64,000 bases of DNA from Datnioides undecimradiatus (lineage: Eukaryota > Chordata > Actinopteri > Lobotiformes > Datnioididae), in NCBI GenBank assembly GCA_008933995.1, contig WARS01000010.1, forward strand, positions 7,605,001 to 7,669,000, in the 5' to 3' direction. Under the pieces are notes generated by a model. It made no database searches, was not told the DNA's origin, and worked only from the letters and a program-made list of their open reading frames with translations. Made by a program: the position numbers and the translations under genes. Positions 33,609 to 44,830 of the stretch are shown here, piece after piece (the first letter of the stretch is position 1; the number at the start of each line of letters is the position of its first letter).

Positions 33609-35802
33609 ATGGCTGCTGGGTTGCTGTTGCTGGTTTGTGCTGGGGCTGTGCTGTACTCTGCCGAGGCCCAGGACTCTTACAATGAGCTGCCTGACGGTTA
33701 CAAACAGGGAGTGGATCTTGCGCTGGAGCAACTCAACTCCCATGCCGGGGTTCACCACCATTTTCGCTTCTTGAGAAGTCTGGAGAAGTCAGAGATTGAG
33801 GTAAATCTGGCGTCTGAGTTCGTGATTTCACAATCAGTGTTACAGACAGACGGAATTCTGAAGAATATGTGTCCGTTTATTACTGTGTGAGAACTTGTTT
33901 ACAAGAAATGTTTATAACAGCTTAAGGTGAACATTAAAGGGGAGTCGGGAGATAATGAAGAATATTATTATTAAAACTAAACAACTAAACATTCAATTAT
34001 AATCCTAAAAAGTAACAAATGACTGAAGTTCTGCTTCAGACTTGTGCTTCTTTCAGTGTCTTTCACTTCTCCTCCTGCAGTGAGCATTTGGCACTCGCAC
34101 TCTGCCTTCAGGGAAATCGAGCTCATGCTTGTTTTCACATCTGCTTTAGGTCAAATTCACTTGGAACGTTCAAGTTTCAACAGGTTTCAAAACCTGGGTT
34201 TGGTTTTGCTGAAAGAAACAATGAAGAGTGTACTCTACTGTAAAGTACTGATTAAGGAAAAAGTAATCAGGTGTCCACTATCCCGCACCCTGACACTCAC
34301 ACAAAATTTAATTTACTGGTCTGAACTGGCGTCGCTGCTGGATTTCATATTAAGTTGTCGCCTTAGGCTTGAATCCACCACTGAAATATATAACAGCTGC
34401 TAATCTGCAACATGTGTTTACTCCTCAGCTCCCATGACAAAAAATGATTTGTTATTGAGAAATTAAGACAAAGCAGAAACTGTTAACAACAAGAAGACAA
34501 ACAAGATACAGTCTTATCTGCTGGTGTGTGACGTGTTTTGTGTTTGGCTTACCTGCTCCACATTAAAAGGGTTTAATTATTTAACTGTTTTGGTTGTTGA
34601 TTTGTTTTTCTTTTAGAAACAATTTGCTTGGATCCAAAAGGCAAATACTTTCAGAAAAAGACTCTTATGACATATGATTATTCATTTTGCCATAACTTTC
34701 TGTATTGTGTCTTTCTGAAAAGCTAGTAAGGCTTTGAAAGTGATTCACGGGAGTTGTAGTTGTTAAATGCAAACAAAGTAGCTGTGGCTTTATCGATTAG
34801 TGTTAATCAATCGCGATATGATTCTGAATTTAAAACAGTCATGAAAATGCATGATGCGTACTTTTACTTTTGGTATTTTAAATATATTTGATGTCAACAC
34901 TTTTGTAGTTTTTAGTAAGATTGAAAACTTAAGTGCAGGATTTGTATTTGTACACCATGCTACTGCTACTTTTACTGAAGCAAAGGAACTTCTTTCACTA
35001 CTGCCTTCAACAAATCTGAACATAGGTTTCAATATGTGAGAATGAATCCACACTGACCACAAACCAGGCTCCCAGGCTTCGCTTTCCTGCTGTCTAACGT
35101 GTATTAAAATGAGCCTCTGCTCTGTTGCAGTCTGGATTTGGAGTGAAATACCTCTACCACCACTTTTATCTGAAACCCACCAAGTGTGCCAAAGGTACAG
35201 TTGCGTCAAACCCTCAGAGGTGCCCCTTCAGGAATGACAGAGTGAGTGAATTTTGAAAAAACAAGCTTTAATTTCATTGAAGAATTCAAACCATCGACAG
35301 GAACCCTAATGTTTTTTTGTTTTTTTCCTTCACAGCCACTGATGGACTGTGCAGTTTGCTACAAAACAGTAAATGACCAGATAGAATCGAGCCCCCTGCC
35401 GTACATTCATTGTATCCAGAAACCAAGACTCACAGAGGTATTGTTACTGATGCGCTGTCTTATTGTTGCCTGTTGCAAGAGACTGGGGCTTTTTAGCCAT
35501 TTAGGTCATTAAAGCCTTGTTTGAGTAGTTATTTTATGTTATTATGAAATTTTTCAAATTATTCTGATGACACAGCACACTATACACCATGCTTTATTTC
35601 TTTACAAAACATTTGTGTTGGCTTCGTTGTTGAGGCACTACAGCTCACTCTGATCTGCACCTGGCTCTATGTGAGACTGAAGAGACATTTTGACATGTTT
35701 GCTCTGTTGTTTCAGGGAATGACGACAACCAGGACGGAGCACTGCAAAAAAATGGCTTACAACAGTGGAGCCCCTACGCTGCTAGCGGTGTCTACTGGCT
35801 AA
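33609..35802 (+). CDS. rarres2: Chemerin-like protein (retinoic acid receptor responder 2), copy 2
   Basis: Tandem paralogue of the gene 2 kb upstream, with the same four-exon, all-phase-0 layout: 33609-33800, 35131-35241, 35336-35437, 35716-35802, giving 163 residues. The signal peptide ends at about AEA/QD (residues 20-21). The cystatin-like helix LPDGYKQGVDLALEQLNSH and YLYHHFYLKPT strand match copy 1. All six chemerin cysteines are kept (TKC, RC, DCAVC, HC, HC). The third exon is identical at 22 of 34 residues to copy 1, so the duplication is not recent. The C-terminus ends APTLLAVSTG and again lacks a YFPGQFAFS-like agonist segment. The first intron is longer (1.3 kb against 0.14 kb). 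It is intact with no frameshift. Confidence 0.85.
33801..35130 (+). other. rarres2: First intron of chemerin-like copy 2
   Basis: GTAAAT donor and TCTGTTGCAG acceptor. Open frames at 34019-34403 (+) and 34790-35209 (-) have no recognisable domain and no consistent splice context. Nothing else stands out. Confidence 0.7.
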
Positions 35803-38217
35803 AAAAAAAAGAAAAATCAATGGCAAACATCTCCTGCTATACAATGTAAAATCTGTAGTTAACCACTTGCATGCTTATTTTATTATTGTGAGGTAACTTG
35901 GATGTGTGAGTCCTGAGGATTTCTCATCCAGGTGTCCAAAAAAAAATGCAACAAGAGCATATGTCCATAATCTAAAAGCCTGTTTGTTATGTTTCCCTAA
36001 AATGATGCTTTAACATGCTACTGTTTCAAGCTCACTTTAAAGGACCAGTGTGAACAATTAAAGGGGATCCTTTTATTAATGTATGACCACCTGAAACTAA
36101 GAATTCTTGCGCTTTTACCTTGGAATGAGTCCTTTATATCTACACATGCTTAGAAGTAGAGGGTGAGTGGAGGAGTGGAACAGTGGGTTGCATTCTGCAT
36201 TCCCGCCACTAGATGCCGCTAAATCCTGAACACTGCGCCTTTAAGTTTGTCTCTGTTGTGAGAAAGTGAGCTGGTAAAGCCGCTGTCTTATGGATGAATA
36301 GGTAATAAAAAGAAAGAAAAGAATGTGTTGCCGTTTATCTGTGTTGTGCGTAGACTTGTCAGAGACTGAGATACTTCACCATGCATATCCGCCCCTCTTG
36401 AAAAATGCCCACTCCCATTCATAGGATAGGCCTCAGGGCTGACAGTCCATGAAACTGCTAATTATAATAAAACCAGTAAAAAAAAAAAAAAAAATCATCA
36501 TCATCATGACACAAATCTGCTTTGCTATATTATCATGACTGATGTCCTTTTCTTATCAAAGTGTCTGAGTTTTGGAATGGAAAAGAAATGAGAAGCTGTG
36601 TTCCCACGACAAAGCCAGCTGTGTCAACATGTGGCTCCTATACAGTACAACTTGACATTTAAACAAGCCCCTGCAGTCCAAATACAGTCCTGAGGGATTA
36701 CATTTGACATTTGTACTTTGAATGTGATCCAGTTAAAATGTTGCTCAAAGGTTCAAAGAATCTCAAGATAATACTTGAGTACATGTTTGTAGTTACTTTT
36801 CACCATTGCATATAAGTCAGACTTTTTGGTAATAAACCTAAATATTCCTTGCAGATGAAAGCAAGATCAATGACAAAAGGCCTGAAAATATAAATATATT
36901 TCAAAGAGATTTAATGTCTGAGATCTTCCAAGAAGCATCAAATGAATATAAAAATGAGAAGTTTATTAGAAATTTTGAGCTTTGTCATCCCTCTTTTAAA
37001 AAACAAAAAAGCATAAAACTCCAACCCGTATATGGACACTCTGTTCACTCATTTTCTAAAGAAGTGTTATAATTTAGCTCATTTCTGCTCAGTTAGGCTG
37101 TTTGATAGTCTGCTATCCAATGAATCAAGCCCTATACGGTAGGAAACCAAAGACTGTACAACCAGCTTTACACTAATCATACTACAAACAATCATCATCA
37201 TACAAACAACTGACTCATTGGTATTTTGACTTGAAGTAATATGTTGTGGAATGTAACTAAGTACATTTACTAAATTACCTTACAATGTCTGGTACCCATG
37301 TGCAAAATTAATGGAATATTTCCATTTTATGCTATTTTAGGTCTTCGTTGATTTCACTGCTAGGGTTTTTACTTGTTTCTTTTCCTTTTCACATGAAGAT
37401 TTTATGCACCCAATAGAATCTATCATCATCATGCACTCAATGATATCACCTATTAAATTACAGTGTTTAAACCAGCAGTGGTGGGTCTGTGGTTTAGCTT
37501 TAGCTGTATTTTTACATGTTGTTTGACTATTTTACAGCACATTGTGATTGTTGCTACTTTTTTGGTTACTTCTTTCACTTCCATAAATATGTTGGGGAGC
37601 TGCACAGTGCAAAATCAAAGACAACTTATTGTTTTGTATTCATCATTTTAGCAAAGTGGAGCCTTTCTTGCTTTCTGGACCTATAATAAAGCTGCCATGC
37701 GCAGTGTGGTTCGTGCTCTCTTGATAGGAGCAATAAAAAAAACAAAACCTCTCACTCTTACATAACCACCCCTCTCCCTTAAGGGCTGGTGACTGATGGG
37801 AGAAATGGAAAGGTCAGGGTATTCAAATTGCCTGCTCAGGTATCAACATGTTTTTTGATTGAAGGGGTTTTCATGCTTGTCACACTACATCCTCCCTCTC
37901 ATAGCCTGTAAATGACGGCTTCATGAACAATGTGTGTATGTTCATCACAGACACCTAACGCACCTGCGCACTTTTCCCGTGCACGCTGGCCTCAGTATTG
38001 GTATCAGGTATTGGTCAGTCAGTGTCTGATGTGTCTTCGTCTTTAACACATGTAACCCTTCAAAGATCGGGCTTATGTCATAAAAGCCAAAAAGCATGTG
38101 TGCATGGTGCGATGACTTAGGGAGAATCGAAGCAGTTCACCCACCAACAGGAAGGTTTAGGTCTAATTAGAAAAAACCAGACTGACACACACCCATTATC
38201 CCCACCCCAAGCTTAAG
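35803..38217. other. Intergenic region between chemerin-like copy 2 and the lectin gene
   Basis: It contains the short MITE at 36037-36244, a likely polyadenylation signal AATAAA at 36304-36309 for the chemerin-like gene, a poly-A run at 36478-36494 followed by (ATC)n, and AT-rich sequence without recognisable exons. Confidence 0.6.
36037..36244. mobile_element. Short non-autonomous DNA transposon (TTAAAGGACCAGTGTG family)
   Basis: The left end TTAAAGGACCAGTGTGA and the right end GAACACTGCGCCTTTAA are imperfect inverted repeats of about 17 bases. Inside are TTTATATCTACA and GCCACTAGATGCCGCTAAAT, phrases typical of a very abundant percomorph repeat that is flanked by the same ends. It is internally deleted compared with longer copies I remember. 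No transposase is encoded. Confidence 0.6.
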
Positions 38218-38227
38218 TATATATAAA
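38218..38227 (+). promoter_or_regulatory. TATA box of the lectin gene
   Basis: TATATATAAA lies about 75 bases before the GTAAGT donor of the non-coding first exon. A start site around 38248-38258 (CTTTCACTTCACTT) would fit the usual 25-32 base spacing. Confidence 0.7.
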
Positions 38228-38249
38228 CAGAGCAAATTCAGCATCTTTC

Positions 38250-38302
38250 ACTTCACTTCTTCCCCTCTGCTTAAGCCCGACTGGGACAGGACATCCAAGC
38301 TT
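38250..38302 (+). other. Non-coding first exon of the lectin gene (approximate 5' end)
   Basis: Runs from the expected start downstream of the TATA box to a consensus donor (CTT-GTAAGT at 38303). The next exon begins after TTGTTGCAG at 38577, four bases before the start codon. Confidence 0.55.
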
Positions 38303-38581
38303 GTAAGTATTACATATGTTTGTACTGATGAATGGATTCATACATTACTGTGCAAGAGTAGCTTGATGCATCCCTGCAGTTTTGTGTTAAATCTGTACTT
38401 TTGACAGGAGGTTTGTTTTTATTGTGGGTACCTACCAATGAAAAAGAAGGAAAACAGAACTACAGTTCACTAAAATTACTGCTAGTGCACAAATAACATG
38501 GCAAACTAGCTAAAAACAGATATTTTCAATGCATTTTCAGTGTCTTAGAGAAAACGCAGGGTTTGTCTTTGTTGCAGAATC

Positions 38582-39067
38582 ATGAGCAGAAACTACTTAT
38601 CCAAAAATAATGAGCTCCGCAGGGGAGACTACCTGGTGTCTAATAATCGGAAATGGAGGGCTGTTTTCGAGGTATGCAAGTTAGAATATTTTGGCTCTCA
38701 AGACACTTGTCAGTATGCATCATACATGTACTGGTTTGTGTAGAGAAAAATGCAAATGTAAGAACAGATGTATTTAAAACCACATTCTGATCACTGCCTC
38801 TTTTATTGCCTGCAGGAGGACGGTAACTTTGTTCTCTATGGCTGGAAGCCTATATGGTCCTCAGGCACTGCTGGAACAGACGCCATACGCCTGTGCATGC
38901 AGAGTGACTGCAACCTGGTCATGTACAACAAGAGTGACGATCCCAAGTGGCACACAAACTCTTCCAAAGCCAGCTGTAACATGTGTCGCCTTCATCTGAC
39001 CGATGACGGCAACCTGGTGGTGTCGAGGGAATGTGAAGAGATTTGGAACTCGGCTAACTCCAAATAA
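38582..39067 (+). CDS. Bulb-type (B-type) mannose-binding lectin, pufflectin-like
   Basis: Two coding exons, 38582-38671 and 38816-39067 (phase 0), give 113 residues; fish pufflectin-type skin and gut mucus lectins are about the same size. The B-lectin beta-prism fold has three mannose-binding repeats of the form QxDxNxVxY. Repeat 2 is perfect (QSDCNLVMY, residues 59-67). Repeat 1 is near-perfect with Glu for Gln (EEDGNFVLY, 30-38). Repeat 3 is degenerate (TDDGNLVVS, 92-100). There are five cysteines (57, 62, 84, 87, 103). No signal peptide is present, which is usual for this family despite presence in mucus. A role in binding mannose glycans of microbes or parasites is inferred from the family. 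Confidence 0.88.
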
Positions 39068-39138
39068 TGCTTTCAAAGTTCACTGAATGTGGAAGTTGTC
39101 AGCTCGAGTTAACCTGCCTGCAATGTAAACTGGAGTCA

Positions 39139-39144
39139 AATAAA
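39139..39144 (+). terminator. Polyadenylation signal of the lectin gene
   Basis: AATAAA 72 bases after the stop codon, with a T-rich stretch about 30 bases downstream. Confidence 0.7.
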
Positions 39145-39149
39145 ACAAA

Positions 39150-42100
39150 GTTGTAACAGTGCTTAAATTAGTTTTTTTTTTCTCTTTGTAGGAAACTATG
39201 ATCATGCTAAAGTGTCCTTGAGTAACTCTTCAAGTGAAACGGATTGTCTAGCATAATAACTGAACACAAATACAGTGTATTTATGTTGCAGCCAAAAACC
39301 CTGCAACATCAACACTGTCGTAAATCACAGGGAGATTCTAGCTAAACATGGGAAACATAAAAATGATATGCCAGTTGTAAGTTTGACAAATGAGTTTTAA
39401 AATTATAATGAAGCAATTTAAATGTTTTCATATATTATTTGATTGGTATCGGGTTTAATTAATCATCTTGAAAAACTGGATCAAGTCAAGTGTTTGGTAC
39501 CAAATTAAAGAAGGACTGATTAAGGAATCCCAGAATGGAAGTTAGAACAAAAATTCTGTTTACACTGTAAAACAAGCAGAATGTCACTCCAAGCCTGAGA
39601 GTCCTAACTGGGAGTGAGTTACTCTATCATGTCTGCTGCCAAGGTAGGAAATGATTGTAACTGCAACAATGCACCACAAGATGTCACACTAATGCAACTG
39701 TTGTGTGTGTTTCCACACAGACCTCATGCACATCATGCATACATTTGAGTGCTGAGTGGCTGTAGGTTTTCAAAACCTGTTTAAAATTTCTGATTTAAAA
39801 CTCAACATCAGCACAGTTATTACTCTCAGTATCTCCTTGTATCCCTGCATTCATTTGAACTAAAAGTTACCCAAATTAAAGGATTTAAAACTGATCTTCA
39901 ACCGGGCTTCTAATACCTCGACTCCATATCTCGGATAATCTCTTCTGGAGGATGGTTGCAACCAGAGAGACTTTCTCAATTTTTTAAAAACAGTCAATAA
40001 AAATAGTCCAAAATGATTTTCCTGCTTTTAAATCAATGCATGAATTATAACAATCTAATGATAATTTTTCTGAATTGAGTACTTACTACACACATTTTCT
40101 GATTATGCTTTTGCTCGTGTAACATTTCCAGTGCAGGACTTTTACTTGTAACAGTATTTTTATGGTGTGTTATGAGTGTTTTTACTCAAATATTTTTACT
40201 CAAAATGTTGGTGTTGTCGCTCTCCTTGCTGCCGCGGCCATCTCTGAAACACCATTTTGTGCCCTGGACGTGGCTCGTCTAGACAGCGCCATTGTCTGCT
40301 CTGCTCCTCGTGCCAGGAGTAAATCTCATTAACAGTGAGAGGAACTGGCAGAGCCAGGGCTCACTCACAGAGTCTCTGTGTGCTAAAAATAGAGCAGGAT
40401 GGTGATTACTATATAGATCTGTGATTATAACTCAACTGTTAAGCAGTGCTGATCTGATGCTTGTTCCACTGAGGGATTGATAATGTGGCTGTGTGAGTGA
40501 GGAGCCATAAAACAATTAAAGTTAAAACGTGCTGACGATCAAGTGTGTGAGATATAGACAAAATAAAAATGTCCATTTCTTCCAATAAACAAGTCATCAA
40601 ATGCAAACATCATGAAGTAATCCCACACCATGACTTGTGTTGCAACTTGTGGTATTTTCAAACCAAAACCACTAGATGGCAAACAAGCTTTGTACTCAAA
40701 AAAACAGTTCTCGTGAAGTAACATAAACCTCTGCTGGATACTTGGAAATACAGAGTGAGTACCGTATTCTTTCTGGGTTGGGCTCAAAAGGATAAAAACC
40801 AGACGGGCAGCTTTTAGCTTTTAGCACATACGGTTTTTCAGATGTATAACAGTAACTGAACTCAGCAGAGATTATAAACAGAGTAGTTTTAACTTTGACT
40901 GTGACTGCAGTACTCCTTGTTTCTCCTCACCTCAGCATCTAACTCATTTTGAAGTTCTGCCCTAAAGGGTCAAAACAACACAAGGAGACTCTCCATCAAT
41001 GCCAAAGCTTACCATCTCTGTCTTTAACTTCTCTGAAATGCCCCCGTTCCTATCGAGTACAGTTCACACACAGCAGGCCGAGCATGAGAGCTTCATTACA
41101 ATTCATTACATTACAATCCCTCAGATTGGATTAAATCTACCTCAGCTCACCACGTTTTCTGTGTTTAAACTGGTTTGTGGCAAATTTGGTTAAAGGTAAC
41201 TTTATTTAGGAAGATGGACCATGTGAGCTGAGCGCAAACTCAAATGATTAGAACTCCTGTACAAGAAACACGCTAGAACAACCCACTTATCTGGTATTGT
41301 CGTTTTTTTTCTTCTAAAGTTGTCATTAATCATCATCATTACCAACTGTGATGCAGTGAATCTGAAGCTTTTGGGAGTCTCTGAAGGTCCAGAGCTGTGG
41401 GCCAGTTACCTACTTTGCTTAGGTAGTGATCCATCTTTGTTTGCCCACTTGTAACAATTACAAGTGGGTCAAATAACTGTGATGTTATTTTGACCATTTT
41501 CACTTACGCCATGATAAGTTTTTTAAACACTCTTTTAGAAAATGGCTGATTATGTAACTTCAAGTTCAGTATTGATTACCTGGATATAATTTCTGTTAAT
41601 ATAATTTGCTTCATTTTAGAAATTGTAAAATGCTTATTTCATTTTTATCATGAGTTAATGTTTATGCTCCTGTATGTTGTTGATTGGTTTACATGTATGT
41701 AGGCCTATGAGTTCATTATCTTTATCAGTTTATATACGCAGAGCCAGTTTACTGTCCCTTTCTGTTAAAGCCCTGAAAACATCTGCTCTTCTCTAGTAAC
41801 TTGTGCATTAACTTCCTGTAGGTTGCTGTTGACTGTGGCTCGCTGCCAAACCGCAAACAGTCTCCATAAATCTGGAGGTTTTAGTAGCCAGTCGCACCTT
41901 CTGCTGAACAATTTGAGCAACATCAAACTACAGACCACTCCAAACATACAGGGCTCTTGTTATTAAAAGTCAGACAGGAGATATTGTTGCTTTATTTTGC
42001 GAACACAATAAGTCTGTGAAATACAATATCAGGCAGTATTTACTGGTCTGTAGCTACACTTTCTGATGCCCCTACTCACTCTGCAAACAGAGCCAGACTT

Positions 42101-42989
42101 TTATTAAAGCACAGAAGGCTCTTTCTCTTTTTATTAACAGTTTAAACAGCCAGGCCTGGTTTAGGATCTGGTTTTAGGGTAGTGACTGTAGCAGTGTTCT
42201 GACTTTGAATCCAGATTCTGTTGGTCTAATTTGGGTCAGTGCTCTTATACATAACCTATATTTAAGTAAAAAAAATATGATATGAAATATAATAATCTAT
42301 ACAAAGCAAATGACACCAAACCATATGAACTTCAGATGTAAAATGAATTATTTCAATAATGGTCCTGGATGTCTATAATCACTGATCATGATTGGATTAC
42401 TGAAGAGCCCGTTGGACACCAGACTTAGCCCTTGGACCACCGCTGACATTTCTTGTTGGCAAGTCAATCAAATAATCAGAAAGATACAGGAAACCACCAC
42501 AAATGGATGAAATATAACTACAAAGAGACACAAACCGCCATAAAGATGCTAAATGGCCTCAAAAAAGCAAAACAAGTCCAAAAGAGGCAAAAACACATAC
42601 CACAGAGAGATGCAAAACAAGCATCAAAAGATGCAAAGCTACAGGACAGTAACGTAAAATCAGAAGAACAACTACAAAGCGATGCACAGACACAAAAGAA
42701 TTATAATCAAGACACCCAAAACAGCTACAGTGCGATACAAAACGACTACAACCACACACAAAACAACTTACAAACAGCACATAATGTTTGTGTCTCTTTG
42801 GTCTGGTTGTATTGGTCATATGTAAGAAGGGTCTATTAAAGGTTTTTGGTATTCGTTTATCACACACCGCCGATTAAGCTATGTGTTATAAATGTATGGG
42901 CCTGCAGATTACAAATGCCAATTCATTTCACAAATGCTAATTTGCCCCACCCCCCCGCTCCCTCAGACGGTTTTCCTGCCTACCTAAAT
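39150..42989. other. Intergenic region between the lectin gene and the NRBP gene
   Basis: No recognisable exon. A more complex, GC-richer block at about 40210-40390 could be a regulatory element. A degenerate minisatellite occupies 42480-42790. The rest is AT-rich single-copy-looking sequence. Confidence 0.6.
42480..42790. repeat. Degenerate minisatellite of ACAAAGAGATGCAAAAC-type units
   Basis: Units resembling CTACAAAGAGACACAAA, AGATGCAAAACAAGC and ACAAAACGACTACAACC recur every 15-20 bases with much divergence. They leave a Lys/Gln/Asn-rich open frame (42453-42839) that looks like a protein but is repeat-derived. This unit type is common in percomorph intergenic DNA. Confidence 0.65.
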
Positions 42990-43830
42990 GTACCGTGCGC
43001 GCATACTGCTGTCTTTACGGTACTCCATCTCTTTGCGCACCGTGCCTGGCAGGAGCTTCACGGTTTCAGATCCAGCTGCAACGACACAGACGCGTGGGGA
43101 AGACGTGAACTCTCCTCCATAAAAACAGACATCTGAGGCGAGCAGTAAACGCGGTGGACTCACTGGGGATCAGTTTTTTTTCCACCGACTGTGTGATTGA
43201 ATTCCGCCTTGTTTCAGTGTGAAGAGGCAGATAAGCAAAAAGAAAAGACATTTCGCAAGCTGTTTTGCATGCAGCCTGCAGGACGCATGAAGTCTGCCAT
43301 CTATTTTTCCCCCTTCACCGCGTTCAATTCGTCCAGCGACCTTGCAATGTGTACACTGCTTGGTTTGATCTGAGGGGGGAGTAGGGGGGTTCTCTCTGAG
43401 TGAGGAGTGGCCCTTTTGAGCAATAACCTTTTTTATTTGTCTGCAAGATGTTTTGAGCGCCAAGGGGAGCTGAGAGCGGCTGGTGTCGTCTTCACTGCGC
43501 AGACAAGCGGCGGATCGTCTCTGCGCTACCGCTCGTCTCGCCTGATCTGCAACCGCACAACAGACAGCTCAGGAGGGAAAGGGAGGGCAGGGTAGGCGGA
43601 GAAGGTCTGGGGTTTGGAAATCTGGAAATATACGTCGGTAAAATGACGATGTCCGTCCCGGAGAGGAAATCAGGATCGGAGGGGAAAGAAGAGGAGAGCG
43701 AGGATGAGAGTGAAATCTTGGAGGAGAGCCCGTGCGGGCGCTGGCAGAAGCGGAAAGAGCAGGTTGGTCCGTTTGTCTCTCTGTCTCTCTGTGTGTGTCT
43801 GTGTCTATGTGCGCGCGCGCTTGCTTTCTT
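42990..43830 (+). promoter_or_regulatory. CpG-rich promoter region of the NRBP-family gene
   Basis: CpG dinucleotides are much denser than in the rest of the window (for example CCGTGCGCGCATAC, GACGCGTGG, GCGGCGGATCG), and the stretch includes the first coding exon. No TATA box is evident. This is typical of a broad housekeeping-type vertebrate promoter, so the start site is probably diffuse between about 43100 and 43600. Confidence 0.6.
43643..43762 (+). CDS. nrbp2: Nuclear receptor-binding protein (NRBP) pseudokinase, first coding exon only
   Basis: Forty codons, ending phase 0 at a GTTGGT donor. The acidic segment ESEDESEILEESPCGRW followed by QKRKEQ is the signature N-terminus of NRBP1 and NRBP2, which act as adaptor pseudokinases in vesicle transport and protein turnover. 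The ending KEQ resembles NRBP2 (REQ) more than NRBP1 (REE), and the exon boundary falls where the conserved VNQ begins in the human protein; the SEI residues match NRBP1 instead. A second ATG lies two codons in (43649). No later exon (VNQ..., kinase-like domain) was recognised in this window, so the gene is partial and continues to the right. Confidence 0.8.
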
Positions 43831-44489
43831 AAAAAGCAGGGCTATCTGCTCTTTGATCGGGAAGTAAATCAATGAAGTTGCCCTCGTTGGTGCGGGACAT
43901 CCCCTGTTATGCAATTCTTGAGCCAGGCCGAGGTTTATTGCCCCAGTGATGTTTTGCACCATCCCACCATAAACCACATAAAAACCCGGTGACATACCCA
44001 CTGATCTGCTCAGCCCACATTAAAGTCCATTGCAGTGGGTTAGGGATAGTTTGGGTTATTTCAGCCCCTGCACTTCTTTGTCTGCAGGGTCCTCTGTGCA
44101 GGATCTTGACATTGAACCTGGGAGTTTATGATGCACTCTGGCCTTTAATTTACGGTTTCAAATCACACTAACACGCTGTGGGCGTGTGAAACAGTCTGAC
44201 TCCTTCACTTTATAACCCAGAGTGAAGGTAGGTATCATAAAACCATTGCAGGTATGAGAGAGAGCAGGAGAGCTGTTGCACTATTGAAAATGTAGCCGAT
44301 ACAAAGGGAGATTCATCAATTATAGATCATCCAAATCAGTTTTATTTAGGGACATGACTCCTGGCTACACTCAAACATTTCCTCTGGTAATTTTTGCTTT
44401 TATTTCAGGTTGGCTAGACCACAAACATTTAAAGATGTCGCCCTCAGTTTAAGGAAGTTGAAGAAGGAGATGTTTCCCAAAATGTAGTG

Positions 44490-44830
44490 GCATTTTATAG
44501 AAAAAATAATTATAGATCATTTATTCAAGGAAACAATCAAAAGACAAGTTAATAATCAGTGATATCTTATCATCATGCAGCCCCAGAATCAGCAAATAAC
44601 CCTTTGATTGTTGATATTTCAGGCCATTCTTGGATATTTCTGAACATTTGATAAATCTTTTGGTCTATAAAATGTCAATAAGTTAAAGATGACTTTCTTA
44701 AGATAGTTTTCTTTGGTCCTCAATAATTTGAATTTGCCAAAATATCCAGTTTAGGATCACTAAAGACAAGGAAAAGCAGAAAGTTCATATTAGAAATAGG
44801 AATGCCACCTTTCCATGTGAGGATGAGCTG
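44490..44830. repeat. Percomorph dispersed repeat (TTTGGTCTATAAAATGTCAA family), copy A
   Basis: Contains TTTCTGAACATTTGATAAAT followed by CTTTTGGTCTATAAAATGTC and AAGACAAGGAAAAGCAG, phrases of a very common percomorph non-coding repeat. Edges are approximate. Confidence 0.55.

Noticed and set aside
34790-35209. 139-codon minus-strand open frame overlapping chemerin-like copy 2
   Set aside because: It runs across a recognised + strand exon and intron and shows no domain of its own.
43492-44001. 169-codon minus-strand open frame across the NRBP first exon
   Set aside because: It overlaps the recognised NRBP coding exon in CpG-rich DNA and resembles no known family; GC-rich sequence lacks stops by chance.
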